Below are positions 14,704 to 24,776 of a stretch of 25,297 bases of DNA, in pieces. Location of the stretch: the NCBI GenBank assembly GCA_022600395.1, contig JAHZKM010000052.1, forward strand, positions 1 through 25,297, in the 5' to 3' direction. Source of the stretch: Pseudomonadota bacterium. Lineage in GTDB: Bacteria > Pseudomonadota > Gammaproteobacteria > PS1 > Pseudothioglobaceae. Under the pieces are notes generated by a model that worked only from the letters and a program-made list of their open reading frames with translations, did not search any database and had not been told where the DNA came from. Numbering within the stretch: position 1 is the first letter of the stretch; every line of letters begins with the position of its first letter. The position numbers were made by a program, and so were the translations under genes.

Positions 14704-17700
14704 TTAATCAACCCAAGCTCTAGCATTTTCAAACATACGCATCCATGGGCTACGCTCATCCCAGTCTTTTGGATGGTGTGAGTGTTGCACGGCTCTAAAG
14801 ACTCGCTCAGGATGTGGCATCATTATGGTAACACGCCCTGAATCGTTAGTAACGCCAGCTGTTGCTAGTTCTGATCCATTCGGATTGTGCGGGTAGCTTT
14901 GAGTGGTATCACCCTGATGATCAACATATTGTAGGGCGATATTATTAGCAGAATTGCCATTAAAGTTGGCTTGTCCTTCGCCATGGGCAATGGCAATTGG
15001 CATGATAGAATCCTGCATGTCGCTTAGGAAAATAGAGTTGGACTTACCAATTTTAACGCTTGAGAAGCGCGCCTCAAATTGCTCCGATACGTTGCGAGAA
15101 AAACTTGGCCAATTTTGCGCACCAGGAATGATTTCGTTTAAATTTGAAATCATCTGACAACCATTACAAACACCAAGTGCAAAGCTATCTTCACGATTAA
15201 AGAAGGCTTCAAACTCATCTTTAGCACGAGCATTGTAAAGAATTGAGCTGGCCCAGCCTCTGCCAGCGCCTAGTACATCGCCGTAAGAGAAGCCGCCGCA
15301 AGCTACCAAACCCTTAAAATCCTCTAAAGATAATCTGCCTGAAAGGATATCGCTCATGTGTACATCAATGGCATCGAACTGCGCCTTGTCAAAAGCAGCA
15401 CCCATTTCTACTTGGCCGTTAACACCTTGCTCTCGCAAGATGGCAATTTTTGGCTTAACATTAGTTTTGATATAAGGACTAACGATAGACTGATTAAGAT
15501 CAAAACTTAGATCTATTTTAATGCCGTTAGTTGTTTGGCTGATAGCGTCAAATTCTTGTTTAGCACACTCAGGATTGTCTCTAAGTTTGGCAATCTCGTA
15601 AGAAGTGCTCGACCAAAGCGCTTGTAAAGTGGCGCGAGGCTGGCTGTAAATGGTTTGACCATTGGTGATAATCTTAATATTATCTGAGCTGTTAAGTGTT
15701 GCAATTGAGTGTGTGCAAGACTCAAGACCTGCTGCTTTTAAAGCGTCAGCAACAGCGTTTTTGTTTTCAGATTTAACTTGAATAACACAACCCAATTCTT
15801 CATTGAATAAGCTTTCAATGCTCGCATCTGTGTTGATGGTTAAGCCTGTATGTGAGGCGAATGCCATCTCTAGTAAGGTGATAATAATACCGCCATCAGA
15901 ACGATCATGATAGGCGCTAATGAGATTATCTTTATTAAGCTGATTAATAACGGTGAAGAATGATTTAAAGACGGCGCTATCGTCAAGATTTGGCGCATTA
16001 TCGCCAATTTGGTTATACACTTGTGCGAGACATGAGCCACCCATGCGATTTTGGCCAAAACCAAGGTCGATGAGCAGTAGTTCAGACTCTGCATTTGTTT
16101 CTAATAAAGGCGTTTTTTGAGATCTAACATCAGGTGTTTTGGCAAACGCCGTAATGATTAGAGACAGCGGTGAGGTGACGGATTTATCTTCGCCATTTTC
16201 ACTCCAAGAGCTTTTCATGCTCATTGAGTCTTTGCCTACTGGCACGGTAAGGCCAAGCTCGGGACACAAGTCCATGCCGACAGCTTTAACAGCTTCAAAC
16301 AATTTGGCATCTTCACCCTTGTGGCCAGAAGCACTCATCCAGTTGGCACTAAGGCTAATATCATGAATATCTTCCACGTAGCCACCTAGCATGTTGGTGA
16401 GCGCTTCACCGATGGTCATACGCGCTGCAGAATTAGCATCACATAAAGCTAGCGGTGTACGCTCGCCGAGCGACATAATTTCACCTTTAAAGCCTACGTA
16501 ATCAGAAATACTAATGGCGCAATCAGCCACAGGCACTTGCCATGGGCCGATGAATTGGTCGCGTGCTACCATGCCGGTAATGCTGCGATCACCAATGGTA
16601 ATTAGGAAATTTTTGCTGGCAACAGTTGGCAGTTGTAAAATTCTACTAATGGCTTCGTCAAGATGGATGTTGCTGGTGTCTAGAGGATGAAGGTTGATGT
16701 CTGCTGTTATTGCTTCAATGTTAGTTTTTGGCGGATTGCCCAATAAAACAGACATTGGCATATCGATTGGCGTGTCGGCAAATAATGCATCACTCAATAC
16801 CAATTCTTGCTCCTTAGTAGAATCACCCAGCACTGCAAACGGTGCACGCTCACGCTCACAGATTTTGCTAAACAAGTCTAAATCAGAAGGGGCGATGGCA
16901 AGCACATAACGCTCTTGAGATTCGTTACACCAGATTTCAAGTGGCGACATTTGATTGTCATCATTAGGAATATTACGTAGCTCAAAGCGACCACCACGAC
17001 CTGAGTCATTCACTAATTCTGGCAGGCCATTTGACAAACCACCCGCACCAATATCATGAATAGAAATAATTGGATTATCATTACCCAGGTTAGAACAGCG
17101 ATCAATCACTTCTTGGGCGCGTCTTTCCATCTCAGGATTGGCGCGCTGAACTGAGGCAAAGTCCAGGTCTTCACTTTGTTCGCCACTCTTAATGCTTGAT
17201 GCAGCACCACCGCCTAGGCCAATTAGCATAGCAGGGCCACCTAAAACGATAATCTTGCTGCCGACAGGAATCTCACCTTTTTTAATATGTTGTTCTTGAA
17301 TATGTCCTAGTCCGCCAGCCAACATAATCGGCTTATGATAGCCGCGAATATCCCCATCAGGGGTTGCTTGTTCATAACTACGGAAATAGCCTAGCGTATT
17401 AGGGCGACCAAATTCATTGTTAAAAGCAGCTGCACCAATTGGACCTTCAAGCATGATATCAAGTGCTGATACGATTTGCGAAGGTTTGCCATGCTCAACT
17501 TCCCAAGCTTGTTTAGCGTTATCAATCTTTAAATTAGAAACGCTAAATCCGCATAATCCAACTTTAGGCTTAGAGCCTTGTCCTGTTGCACCTTCGTCAC
17601 GAATCTCACCACCCGATCCAGTCGCTGCACCTGGATGCGGGGCAATAGCGGTGGGGTGGTTGTGCGTTTCAACCTTCATGAGGATGGCTCTATGTTCTTT

Positions 17701-18534
17701 GGAGCTGACATATTTGCCATTTTCATCCGCATAAAAACGCTCACCTTCAAAGCCTGCCATAACCGCTGAATTGTCTGAATAAACGCTCAGCAAGCCTTCG
17801 GGATGTTTGTGATAAGTGTTGCGAATCATGGCAAACAAGCTTTTGGCCTGCTCGGTATCGTCAATTTTCCAATCAGCATTGAATATTTTGTGGCGACAAT
17901 GCTCAGAGTTTGCTTGTGCAAACATCATAAGTTCGATATCGGTTGGATTGCGCTTAAGCTTGGTAAAGCTTTCTACTAAGTAGTCAATCTCACCAGTAGA
18001 GAGTGCTAAGCCAAGTTCAGTATTGGTTTGTTCTAGGGCTGTTTTACCTTGAGCTAGGATATCTACACTAGAAAAAGGCTGTGGCTCAAAATGATCAAAA
18101 ATAGACTGCGCCTGCTCTATTGAGGTTAATTCTGACTCTGTCATTTTATCCATCACGCACGCTAGTACAGCTGGCTGATTGATAATCTCAGCGTCAAAAT
18201 GATAAATAACAGCGCGCTCAATGCGAGTGATCTGCGCCATATCGCATAAATGCATAATGTCAGTCGCCTTAGAAGACCAAGGAGAAATAGTGCCGAGTCT
18301 TGGAACGATGACAATACTGGATATCGCATTGTTAATCGCGAGTGGCTCACTGTAAGATAAGAGTTGATTTAGTTGTTGTATTTTGTTTTCATCAAGGCTG
18401 TCGTTCAAATCAGCAAAGTGGATAAATTCAGCGCCAATGAGGTTTAAACCTGCTTGAGCTTGAGTGATTTTTGATTGTAACGCCTTGATTTTAAAGGCGC
18501 CTAATGCACGAATGCCTTGATGAATATGAATCAT
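14704..18534 (-). CDS. purL: Phosphoribosylformylglycinamidine synthase, large single-chain type
   Basis: Fourth step of purine synthesis: FGAR plus glutamine and ATP to FGAM. The 1276-residue protein (E. coli 1295) contains all three parts: N-terminal PurS-like domain, the two AIRS-type halves ([43 protein letters not shown]), and the C-terminal glutaminase with Cys1123 in GVCNGCQM and His1241/Glu1243 in MPHPE, counted back from the C-terminus. Its ATG overlaps the yebC stop as ATGA, so it is translationally coupled to yebC, an unusual partner. No frameshift is seen across 3.8 kb. It has no separate promoter that I can see. Confidence 0.97.
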   Translation of the reverse strand: MIHIHQGIRALGAFKIKALQSKITQAQAGLNLIGAEFIHFADLNDSLDENKIQQLNQLLSYSEPLAINNAISSIVIVPRLGTISPWSSKATDIMHLCDMAQITRIERAVIYHFDAEIINQPAVLACVMDKMTESELTSIEQAQSIFDHFEPQPFSSVDILAQGKTALEQTNTELGLALSTGEIDYLVESFTKLKRNPTDIELMMFAQANSEHCRHKIFNADWKIDDTEQAKSLFAMIRNTYHKHPEGLLSVYSDNSAVMAGFEGERFYADENGKYVSSKEHRAILMKVETHNHPTAIAPHPGAATGSGGEIRDEGATGQGSKPKVGLCGFSVSNLKIDNAKQAWEVEHGKPSQIVSALDIMLEGPIGAAAFNNEFGRPNTLGYFRSYEQATPDGDIRGYHKPIMLAGGLGHIQEQHIKKGEIPVGSKIIVLGGPAMLIGLGGGAASSIKSGEQSEDLDFASVQRANPEMERRAQEVIDRCSNLGNDNPIISIHDIGAGGLSNGLPELVNDSGRGGRFELRNIPNDDNQMSPLEIWCNESQERYVLAIAPSDLDLFSKICERERAPFAVLGDSTKEQELVLSDALFADTPIDMPMSVLLGNPPKTNIEAITADINLHPLDTSNIHLDEAISRILQLPTVASKNFLITIGDRSITGMVARDQFIGPWQVPVADCAISISDYVGFKGEIMSLGERTPLALCDANSAARMTIGEALTNMLGGYVEDIHDISLSANWMSASGHKGEDAKLFEAVKAVGMDLCPELGLTVPVGKDSMSMKSSWSENGEDKSVTSPLSLIITAFAKTPDVRSQKTPLLETNAESELLLIDLGFGQNRMGGSCLAQVYNQIGDNAPNLDDSAVFKSFFTVINQLNKDNLISAYHDRSDGGIIITLLEMAFASHTGLTINTDASIESLFNEELGCVIQVKSENKNAVADALKAAGLESCTHSIATLNSSDNIKIITNGQTIYSQPRATLQALWSSTSYEIAKLRDNPECAKQEFDAISQTTNGIKIDLSFDLNQSIVSPYIKTNVKPKIAILREQGVNGQVEMGAAFDKAQFDAIDVHMSDILSGRLSLEDFKGLVACGGFSYGDVLGAGRGWASSILYNARAKDEFEAFFNREDSFALGVCNGCQMISNLNEIIPGAQNWPSFSRNVSEQFEARFSSVKIGKSNSIFLSDMQDSIMPIAIAHGEGQANFNGNSANNIALQYVDHQGDTTQSYPHNPNGSELATAGVTNDSGRVTIMMPHPERVFRAVQHSHHPKDWDERSPWMRMFENARAWVD

Positions 18535-19274
18535 AATTGTGCCATCACCTCATCTGAAATATCAGCATTGTGATACACCTCTTGTGTGTCGTCTAAATCT
18601 TCCAAGCGTTCGATTAGTTTCATGAATTTTTCTGCATCGCCCAAGTTGAGTTCAACACGATTGGCAGGCTCCATCGTTACTTCAGCATGGCTTGATTCTA
18701 ATCCTGCATCAGTTAAAGCATCCTTAACTGTGAAGAAATCCTCAGGTGTGGTAATCACATCAATTGAGCCGTCATCGTTGCTAATAACATCTTCTGCACC
18801 TGCATCGAGTGCTGCTTCCATAATCTTGTCTTCATCACTACCTACGGCAAAGCTAATAAAACCTTGTTTGGTAAATAGATAAGAGACTGAGCCATCAGTA
18901 CCTAGATTACCCCCATGCTTAGAAAAAGCATGACGCACATCAGCCACTGTACGATTGCGATTGTCAGTGAGCGTGTCTACCATGATGGCGGTACCACCAA
19001 GACCATAACCTTCATAGCGAACTTCGTCATAGTTTTCGCCTTCTAAATCACCAGAGCCACGCTTAACAGCGTTTTCAATAGTGTCGCGCTTCATATTGGC
19101 AGCTAAGGCTTTGTCAATCACCATTCTAAGGCCTGGATTGTTTTCAATCACGCCGCCACCAGCTTTGGCAGCGATAACAATTTCTTTAATGAGCTTGGTA
19201 AAGATTTTGCCACGTTTGGCATCTTGTGCGCCTTTACGGTGTTGAATGTTATGCCATTTACTATGTCCTGCCAT
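18531..19274 (-). CDS. yebC: YebC/PmpR/TACO1 family protein
   Basis: A 247-residue YebC-family protein of normal length, starting [20 protein letters not shown], with the conserved [24 protein letters not shown] and the [20 protein letters not shown] block. Members have been described as transcription regulators, but bacterial and mitochondrial (TACO1) work also ties them to translation, including of proline-rich stretches. The start is firm: AGGAG at 19282-19286 on the minus strand. In many gammaproteobacteria yebC follows aspS and precedes ruvC; here nadA lies between aspS and yebC, and purL replaces ruvC. Confidence 0.95.
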   Translation of the reverse strand: MAGHSKWHNIQHRKGAQDAKRGKIFTKLIKEIVIAAKAGGGVIENNPGLRMVIDKALAANMKRDTIENAVKRGSGDLEGENYDEVRYEGYGLGGTAIMVDTLTDNRNRTVADVRHAFSKHGGNLGTDGSVSYLFTKQGFISFAVGSDEDKIMEAALDAGAEDVISNDDGSIDVITTPEDFFTVKDALTDAGLESSHAEVTMEPANRVELNLGDAEKFMKLIERLEDLDDTQEVYHNADISDEVMAQL

Positions 19275-19423
19275 TTTATTGCTCCTAAATCTAGGGTTTT
19301 ATCTGTTTATAAAATTTTAAAAAAAATAGGCTACAAGCTTGCTATAACTTATTTTTTTAATCTTATAATGGAATAAAAATCTACATTTGTTTTAAATATA
19401 TTAATAAACCAAGATTTTACCGT
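19275..19423 (-). promoter_or_regulatory. yebC-purL upstream region
   Basis: A 149-bp AT-rich spacer after nadA. It should hold the yebC promoter, since it is the only sizeable gap in this leftward block. Several TATAAT-like minus-strand strings occur (for example near 19300-19310 and 19335-19345) but none pairs with a clear -35, so I do not assign one. The palindrome CAAGCTTG lies in the middle. No terminator for nadA is clear. Confidence 0.3.
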
Positions 19424-20374
19424 TTATGCAGTAAAGTCGAGTAATCTTTGTATGGATTGTTTTGCTTTTTGATTGACAGATGGGTCAATTTTTATTTGGT
19501 TATCGCCTGTTTTAAGTGTGCTTAGGCAGTTGTCTAATGTATTCATTGCCATCCATTCACAATGCGCACAAGATTCACAATCTGCACTTTGGCCTGCGGT
19601 TGGTGCTTCAATGAGGGTTTTGTGAGGTGCTACTTCACGCATCTTGTGAAAAATACCGTTGTCTGTGGCAACGATAAAAGTTTGCTCATCTCGATCTCTT
19701 ACAGCATGAATAAGTGCTGTAGTAGAGCCAACAACATCGGCTAAATCAACGACAGATTGAGGTGATTCTGGATGCACGATGACAGCTGCTTCAGGATGGT
19801 GCGCTTTTAGATTAGCCAAGGCCTCTGCCTTAAAACGCTCATGAACAACGCAAGAGCCCTGCCAAAGTAGCATATCAGCACCAGTTTCTTGCTGTACGTA
19901 GTTACCCAAATGTTTATCAGGCGCCCAAAGAATTTTTTTACCCTGCTCTTTAAGGTGTTTAACCACGTTTAAGGCGCTACCAGAGGTTACTACCCAGTCA
20001 GCTCGAGCTTTAACTTCAGCACTAGTGTTGGCGTATACCACAACTGTTCTGTCAGGGTGTTGATCGCAAAATTTGGAAAATTCATCAATAGGACAGTCTT
20101 CGTCGAGTGAACAAGTAGCACCCTCATCTAAAACCAATACGGTTTTTTCAGGAGAGAGAATTTTAGCTGTTTCTCCCATAAATTTAACCCCAGCAACAAC
20201 AATGGTGTCGGCGCTACAGTTTTGGCCAAATCGTGCCATTTCTAAAGAATCAGAAACAATACCGCCACTTTCTTCGGCCAAAGTTTGTAGCTCGGAGCTG
20301 ACATAATAATGCGCTACTAAAACCGCATTTTTAGCGGTTAGTTCTGCTTTTATTTGATCGGTGATACTGTACAC
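19424..20374 (-). CDS. nadA: Quinolinate synthase NadA
   Basis: Condenses iminoaspartate and dihydroxyacetone phosphate to quinolinate in NAD synthesis, using a [4Fe-4S] cluster. The 316-residue protein has the three cluster cysteines Cys88 ([10 protein letters not shown]), Cys175 (WQGSCVVHE) and Cys272 ([11 protein letters not shown]), and the conserved [30 protein letters not shown] and [12 protein letters not shown] blocks. It starts with GTG four bases after the aspS stop and has no strong Shine-Dalgarno, which suggests coupling. It lacks about 30 N-terminal residues of E. coli NadA, but shorter NadA proteins exist. The partner nadB is not in the window. Confidence 0.95.
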   Translation of the reverse strand: MYSITDQIKAELTAKNAVLVAHYYVSSELQTLAEESGGIVSDSLEMARFGQNCSADTIVVAGVKFMGETAKILSPEKTVLVLDEGATCSLDEDCPIDEFSKFCDQHPDRTVVVYANTSAEVKARADWVVTSGSALNVVKHLKEQGKKILWAPDKHLGNYVQQETGADMLLWQGSCVVHERFKAEALANLKAHHPEAAVIVHPESPQSVVDLADVVGSTTALIHAVRDRDEQTFIVATDNGIFHKMREVAPHKTLIEAPTAGQSADCESCAHCEWMAMNTLDNCLSTLKTGDNQIKIDPSVNQKAKQSIQRLLDFTA

Positions 20375-20378
20375 AGGT

Positions 20379-22130
20379 TTAGTCTTTTTTCGGCAAGCTC
20401 ACTTGTACGCTTAATTCTCTAAGCACTTTTCTTGGCACTTGTGCAGGCGCATCTGTTAATAAGCAGGCTGCAGTTTGTGTTTTAGGGAAGGCAATCACAT
20501 CACGAATAGAATCAGAGCCTGTCATAATCATGACTAAGCGGTCTAGCCCGAATGCCATGCCGCCATGTGGTGGGCAACCGTACTCTAATGCGTTTAATAA
20601 AAAGCCGAATTTATCTTGTGCTTCTTCATCAGAAATGCCCAAAAGCTTTAAGACAGTTTGCTGCATTTCAACTTGATGAATACGAATCGAACCGCCGCCT
20701 ACTTCAGAGCCGTTAATAACTAAGTCATAAGCTCTAGAGAGTGCGGTTGGTGCGGTTTTCTCTAAAGTTTGAGCATCAACGTTTGGCGCAGTAAACGGAT
20801 GGTGAATGGCGCTTAATGAGCCGTCATCATTTTGATCAAACATTGGGAAGTCAACAACCCAAATTGGCGCCCATTGCTTATCAAATAGATCTAAGTCTTT
20901 GGCTAATTGCTCACGCAAATTGCCCAAAGCTTCATTAACAATTTTAGCTTTATCAGCACCAAAGAAAATAATATCGCCTGTTTGTGCGCCAGTCATTTCA
21001 ATAACTTTGGCAGTAACTTCATCGCCTAAAAATTTTAAAATAGGTGAGGCAGGACCATCTTCGTTAAGCTTGATGTAGGCTAAGCCTTTAGCGCCGTAAA
21101 TACTAACATACTTGGTGTACTTATCAATTTGCTTGCGACTAATAGAAGCGCCACCTGGCACTCGTAGCGCTGCAACACGAGAGTCTTCGCTACTAGCAGG
21201 ACCGGAAAATACTTTAAAGTCTACTCCCTGCATTAGTTCGTCCATGTCTGTCATTTGCATAGAAATACGCATATCAGGGCGGTCAACACCGTATAAATGC
21301 ATGGCGTCTGCATAAGTAATTGTTGGGAACTTGTCACCTAAATCTACATTAATTGCATGTTGAAACATGCCGCGCGTCATCTCTTCCATCATAGCCATGA
21401 TTTCATCTTCATTCATAAATGAAGTTTCAATATCAAGTTGGGTGAATTCTGGCTGACGATCAGCACGCAAGTCTTCATCTCTAAAACATTTAACAATTTG
21501 ATAGTAGCGCTCAAAACCTGACATCATTAACAGTTGTTTGAATAATTGAGGCGACTGTGGCAAAGCAAAAAACTCGCCTGGATGAGTACGCGAAGGCACT
21601 AGGTAATCACGCGCACCTTCTGGTGTAGCTTTAGTTAAAAAAGGTGTTTCAATGTCTAAGAAATCATTATTGTCCATAAATTCACGCATAAAGTGTGTAA
21701 CCTTAGAGCGCAAGCGCATACGCTTTTGCATAGCGTCGTTGCGCAAATCTAGGTAGCGATATTTAAGGCGTACTTCTTCTGAAGTGTCAGTCGCGTCAAT
21801 TTGAAAAGGTACAGGCTTAGAAGTATTAAGAATTTCAATCCGATCTGCGACAATTTCGATGTCGCCTGAGGCTAATTTTGGATTAGACAGACCTTCGCCA
21901 CGCGCAATCACTGTGCCAGAAATTTTAAGCACAAATTCGTTACGGATGCCTTCAGCTAAAGAAAAATCAGCGTTATCAGGATTGATAACAACTTGAGCAA
22001 TGCCGCGCTTATCACGCATATCTAAGAAAATAACACCACCATGATCACGACGACGATTGACCCAGCCACATACTTCAACAGTTTGACCAATATTTTCTTT
22101 ATTTAATTCGCCACAGTAGTTAGTTCTCAT
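20379..22130 (-). CDS. aspS: Aspartyl-tRNA synthetase, likely non-discriminating
   Basis: Class II synthetase of 583 residues with the N-terminal OB-fold anticodon-binding domain, class II motif 2 ([16 protein letters not shown], from 216), the bacterial GAD insertion, and motif 3 ([11 protein letters not shown] near the C-terminus). In the anticodon domain it has His30 (RRRDHGG) and Gly80 (RGEGLSNP). These correspond to His31 and Gly82 of the Pseudomonas aeruginosa enzyme, which charges both tRNA-Asp and tRNA-Asn; E. coli has Leu and Lys there. So it may also make Asp-tRNA-Asn for the GatCAB amidotransferase. A Shine-Dalgarno AAAGGA lies at 22139-22144. It sits behind a DUF502 gene, a common pairing. 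Confidence 0.97.
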   Translation of the reverse strand: MRTNYCGELNKENIGQTVEVCGWVNRRRDHGGVIFLDMRDKRGIAQVVINPDNADFSLAEGIRNEFVLKISGTVIARGEGLSNPKLASGDIEIVADRIEILNTSKPVPFQIDATDTSEEVRLKYRYLDLRNDAMQKRMRLRSKVTHFMREFMDNNDFLDIETPFLTKATPEGARDYLVPSRTHPGEFFALPQSPQLFKQLLMMSGFERYYQIVKCFRDEDLRADRQPEFTQLDIETSFMNEDEIMAMMEEMTRGMFQHAINVDLGDKFPTITYADAMHLYGVDRPDMRISMQMTDMDELMQGVDFKVFSGPASSEDSRVAALRVPGGASISRKQIDKYTKYVSIYGAKGLAYIKLNEDGPASPILKFLGDEVTAKVIEMTGAQTGDIIFFGADKAKIVNEALGNLREQLAKDLDLFDKQWAPIWVVDFPMFDQNDDGSLSAIHHPFTAPNVDAQTLEKTAPTALSRAYDLVINGSEVGGGSIRIHQVEMQQTVLKLLGISDEEAQDKFGFLLNALEYGCPPHGGMAFGLDRLVMIMTGSDSIRDVIAFPKTQTAACLLTDAPAQVPRKVLRELSVQVSLPKKD

Positions 22131-22158
22131 AGTTTTTTTCCTTTGTAAATCGATTTGA

Positions 22159-22755
22159 TTATTTGTTGGGCTCTACTACACCAGTAGAGATAATAAGTTT
22201 AAACGCTTCATCCACACTCATGTCTAGTTCAATCACATCACTTTTTGGAAGCATAATAAAAAATCCAGAAGTTGGATTGGGCGTAGTTGGTACGTAAATG
22301 TTGACCATTTCTTGGCCGATTTTTTCAGCAATTTCACCTTGATATTGCCCTGTTTGAAAGGCGATTGTCCATAGACCTTTGCGCGGATATTCAATCAATA
22401 ATGCTTTTTTAAAGCTGTTGCCAGAAGGGCTAAGCACAGTATCAGAAAGTTGTTTTAACGCTTTGTAAATTCCCCTAAAGCCAGGAATTTTGTTGAGTAT
22501 TTTTTCCCAAACCTCAACTAGTTTACGCCCAACAAAATTACTCACTAGGGCACCGGTTAGTATAATAATCAAAATAACCCAAATAATGCCAGAGCCAGGA
22601 ATGGTGCTATCAAGTTGGAATAGAGCTTCTGGTAAATACTCACGCGGCAAAATATCGTTAACAAGCTCTAAAAAGAACTTAATAACAACAATACTAAGGC
22701 CTAACGGAATCCAAAAAAGCAGACCAGAAATAAAATAGTTTCTTAGGTTTTTCAA
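22159..22755 (-). CDS. DUF502 membrane protein
   Basis: A DUF502 inner-membrane protein of unknown function, about 198 residues from the TTG at 22755. From there it reads [20 protein letters not shown], the usual family start, with membrane helices at about 8-30 and 52-76 and the family motif [13 protein letters not shown] (about 90-102). The frame is also open to an ATG at 22854, which overlaps map by 44 bp and would add 33 residues not seen in the family. Neither start has a well-placed ribosome-binding site, so the start remains uncertain while the end is firm. It lies 28 bp before aspS, the usual neighbour of this family. Confidence 0.85.
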   Translation of the reverse strand: MKNLRNYFISGLLFWIPLGLSIVVIKFFLELVNDILPREYLPEALFQLDSTIPGSGIIWVILIIILTGALVSNFVGRKLVEVWEKILNKIPGFRGIYKALKQLSDTVLSPSGNSFKKALLIEYPRKGLWTIAFQTGQYQGEIAEKIGQEMVNIYVPTTPNPTSGFFIMLPKSDVIELDMSVDEAFKLIISTGVVEPNK

Positions 22756-22810
22756 TGCTGAGATTGAGGTGACAATAAAAACACTTATTTTAGCATAATC
22801 AGCAACGAGA

Positions 22811-23587
22811 TTAGATGTCCTCTTCGGCTCTAAGAGTAAGGATTTCGTAGCCATCCTTAGTTACTAAAATTGTATGCTCCCATTGTGCCGATAAAGACCG
22901 GTCTTTAGTGGTGACTGTCCAACCATCTATTTTGGAGGTGGCTACTTCAAAGCTGCCAACATTCACCATTGGTTCGATGGTAAATGTCATGCCTTCTTCT
23001 AAAACAGGGCTGCTATCCACCTTGCCATCGTCGTAGTGAAGAACTTGAGGCTCTGTATGAAACTTCAAACCAATACCGTGACCACAATAATCATGTACAA
23101 CTGAACAGTTGTTTTTATCAGCATGAGCGCCAATAGCAACACCAATCTCACCCAGCTTAATACCTGGTTTGACTTTTTGAATGCCGACATACAAGCACTC
23201 TTGCGCGATGCGACAGATACGTTGTGCTTTAACACTAGCCTTTCCAATGACAAACATTTTTGAGGTGTCGCCATGGTAGCCATCTTTGATAACGGTAATA
23301 TCAATATTAACAATGTCGCCTTTTTTAAGGTGTTTGTCTGACGGAATGCCGTGACAAACAACATTGTTAATGCTGGTGCAAATCGATTTTGGAAAACCGT
23401 GGTAGTTAAGTGGAGCAGGAATGGCATCTTGCTCGTTAACTATATATTCATGGCAAATTTTGTCAAGCTCATCGGTACTAATACCAGCCTTTACATAAGG
23501 TGCGATCATATCTAAAACATCTGCAGCTAAGCCTCCAGCTACACGCATTTTTTCTATTTCATCGGCTGATTTAATATCAATAGCCAT
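22811..23587 (-). CDS. map: Methionine aminopeptidase, type I
   Basis: Removes the initiator methionine from nascent proteins. The 258-residue protein (E. coli 264) has the five metal ligands Asp96 (NIDIT), Asp107 (GDTSKMF), His170 (CGHGIG), Glu205 (TIEPM) and Glu237 (QWEHTI), plus His79 in NNVVCHG. There is no N-terminal zinc-finger extension, so it is the type Ia form. It starts 2 bp after the htpX stop without an obvious Shine-Dalgarno, which implies translation coupled to htpX. In many bacteria map precedes rpsB or glnD; linkage to htpX is less usual. Confidence 0.96.
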   Translation of the reverse strand: MAIDIKSADEIEKMRVAGGLAADVLDMIAPYVKAGISTDELDKICHEYIVNEQDAIPAPLNYHGFPKSICTSINNVVCHGIPSDKHLKKGDIVNIDITVIKDGYHGDTSKMFVIGKASVKAQRICRIAQECLYVGIQKVKPGIKLGEIGVAIGAHADKNNCSVVHDYCGHGIGLKFHTEPQVLHYDDGKVDSSPVLEEGMTFTIEPMVNVGSFEVATSKIDGWTVTTKDRSLSAQWEHTILVTKDGYEILTLRAEEDI

Positions 23588-23589
23588 AA

Positions 23590-24477
23590 TTATGCTTGTG
23601 TTTTTGCACGAGCTTCAAGAGCTGCAATACGATCTTCAATAGGTGGATGAGAAGAAAACCAAGAAGCAAAGCCTTTTTTATCGTTAATGCCGAAGGCTGC
23701 CATTTGTTCAGGCAAAGCTTGCGGCTCTACTTGGCCAAGGCGTTTTAATGCACCGATCATATTTTGATGGCCTGCTAAATCAGCGCCACCTGTATCAGCC
23801 ACAAATTCACGTTTTCTAGATACATACATCACAATCGTTGAAGCTAGAATTGATAGGATGATTTGGGCAAATAAAGTAGTGACAAAATAGCCAATACCAT
23901 GTCCGCGTTGATTTTTTAGAATAACGCGATCAACAAAGTGCCCGATGACGCGCGAGAAGAAAATCACAAAGGTGTTGACCACACCCTGAATAAGCGTTAG
24001 TGTCACCATATCGCCATTAGCAACATGACTCATTTCATGGCCAACTACTGCCTCGATTTCACCTTTGTTCATGCCATCGATTAGACCTTGTGATACGGCT
24101 ACTAGTGCTTTATTTTTGCTTGCACCGGTAGCAAAAGCATTCATAGAATTTGAGGGAAAGATGGCAACTTCAGGCATACGAATACCAACAATTTTCGCCT
24201 GCTTTTCTACTGTCTCTATTAGCCATTTTTCCAAATTGCTAGCAGGTGATTCAATAACAACTGCGCCTGTCATGCGTTTAGCCATCCATTTTGAAATAGC
24301 CAATGAGATAAACGCACCGCCAAAACCAAATACAGCAGAAAAAATGAGCAGTGCTTGTAAGTCAAGATCAGAACCATTCTCTTTTAAAATCCCTTCAACA
24401 CCAAGTAGACTTAGGGTGATACTTAATAAGATAAGAATAGCAATGTTAGTCATTAAAAATAAAAAGATTCTTTTCAT
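23590..24477 (-). CDS. htpX: Membrane zinc protease HtpX
   Basis: Inner-membrane M48 metalloprotease that degrades damaged or misassembled membrane proteins alongside FtsH. The 295-residue protein is of normal length. It has membrane segments at about 4-26, 42-62, 155-175 and 195-217, the zinc motif HEMSH (His147, Glu148, His151) and the third ligand Glu224 in REFVADTGGA, followed by the SSHPPIEDRI motif near the C-terminus. AGAGG at 24484-24488 on the minus strand serves as Shine-Dalgarno. A sigma-32-type promoter precedes it, which fits heat induction. It is the likely first gene of htpX-map-DUF502-aspS-nadA. Confidence 0.96.
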   Translation of the reverse strand: MKRIFLFLMTNIAILILLSITLSLLGVEGILKENGSDLDLQALLIFSAVFGFGGAFISLAISKWMAKRMTGAVVIESPASNLEKWLIETVEKQAKIVGIRMPEVAIFPSNSMNAFATGASKNKALVAVSQGLIDGMNKGEIEAVVGHEMSHVANGDMVTLTLIQGVVNTFVIFFSRVIGHFVDRVILKNQRGHGIGYFVTTLFAQIILSILASTIVMYVSRKREFVADTGGADLAGHQNMIGALKRLGQVEPQALPEQMAAFGINDKKGFASWFSSHPPIEDRIAALEARAKTQA

Positions 24478-24511
24478 AGGTGCCTCTGATTTGATATTAA
24501 TTGAGTATTAG

Positions 24512-24538
24512 ATATGGGTATTATCCAATAGATTCAAG
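24512..24538 (-). promoter_or_regulatory. Putative sigma-32 (RpoH) promoter of htpX
   Basis: On the minus strand CTTGAA (24538-24533), a 13-bp spacer, and ACCCATAT (24519-24512). The consensus is CTTGAA with CCCCATnT about 13 bp on, the spacing of the E. coli groE promoter; only one base of the -10 element differs. Transcription would start near 24505, about 28 bp before the htpX ATG. It is placed exactly where a heat-shock protease gene should have it. Confidence 0.65.
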
Positions 24539-24776
24539 TCTGTTTGGTTACAAAGATATCTAATGATTATAATTCTATATTATTGGCATTGTTTATTTTT
24601 ATCTGAAAGGGTCGAATTGATGAGTAGAATTTAGTTTTAAAAGAATCGAATGTCTTGATTGTTAGATAACATCTTCATCCGCCAGCTTCAAAAGATTTCG
24701 TTGTCAATTATCGGTTTTTTAAAGATTCATATTATCGCCAATTAGGATTAAAAATTGTCGCTTGATTGTTCTTGAT
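24539..24776. other. Noncoding spacer after the RluA-family gene
   Basis: Together with the htpX leader this makes a 299-bp gap. It is AT-rich, holds no frame longer than about 15 codons with a ribosome-binding site, and no convincing terminator for the leftward RluA-family gene. Short repeats such as AATCAAG recur but look like simple-sequence chance. Confidence 0.4.
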
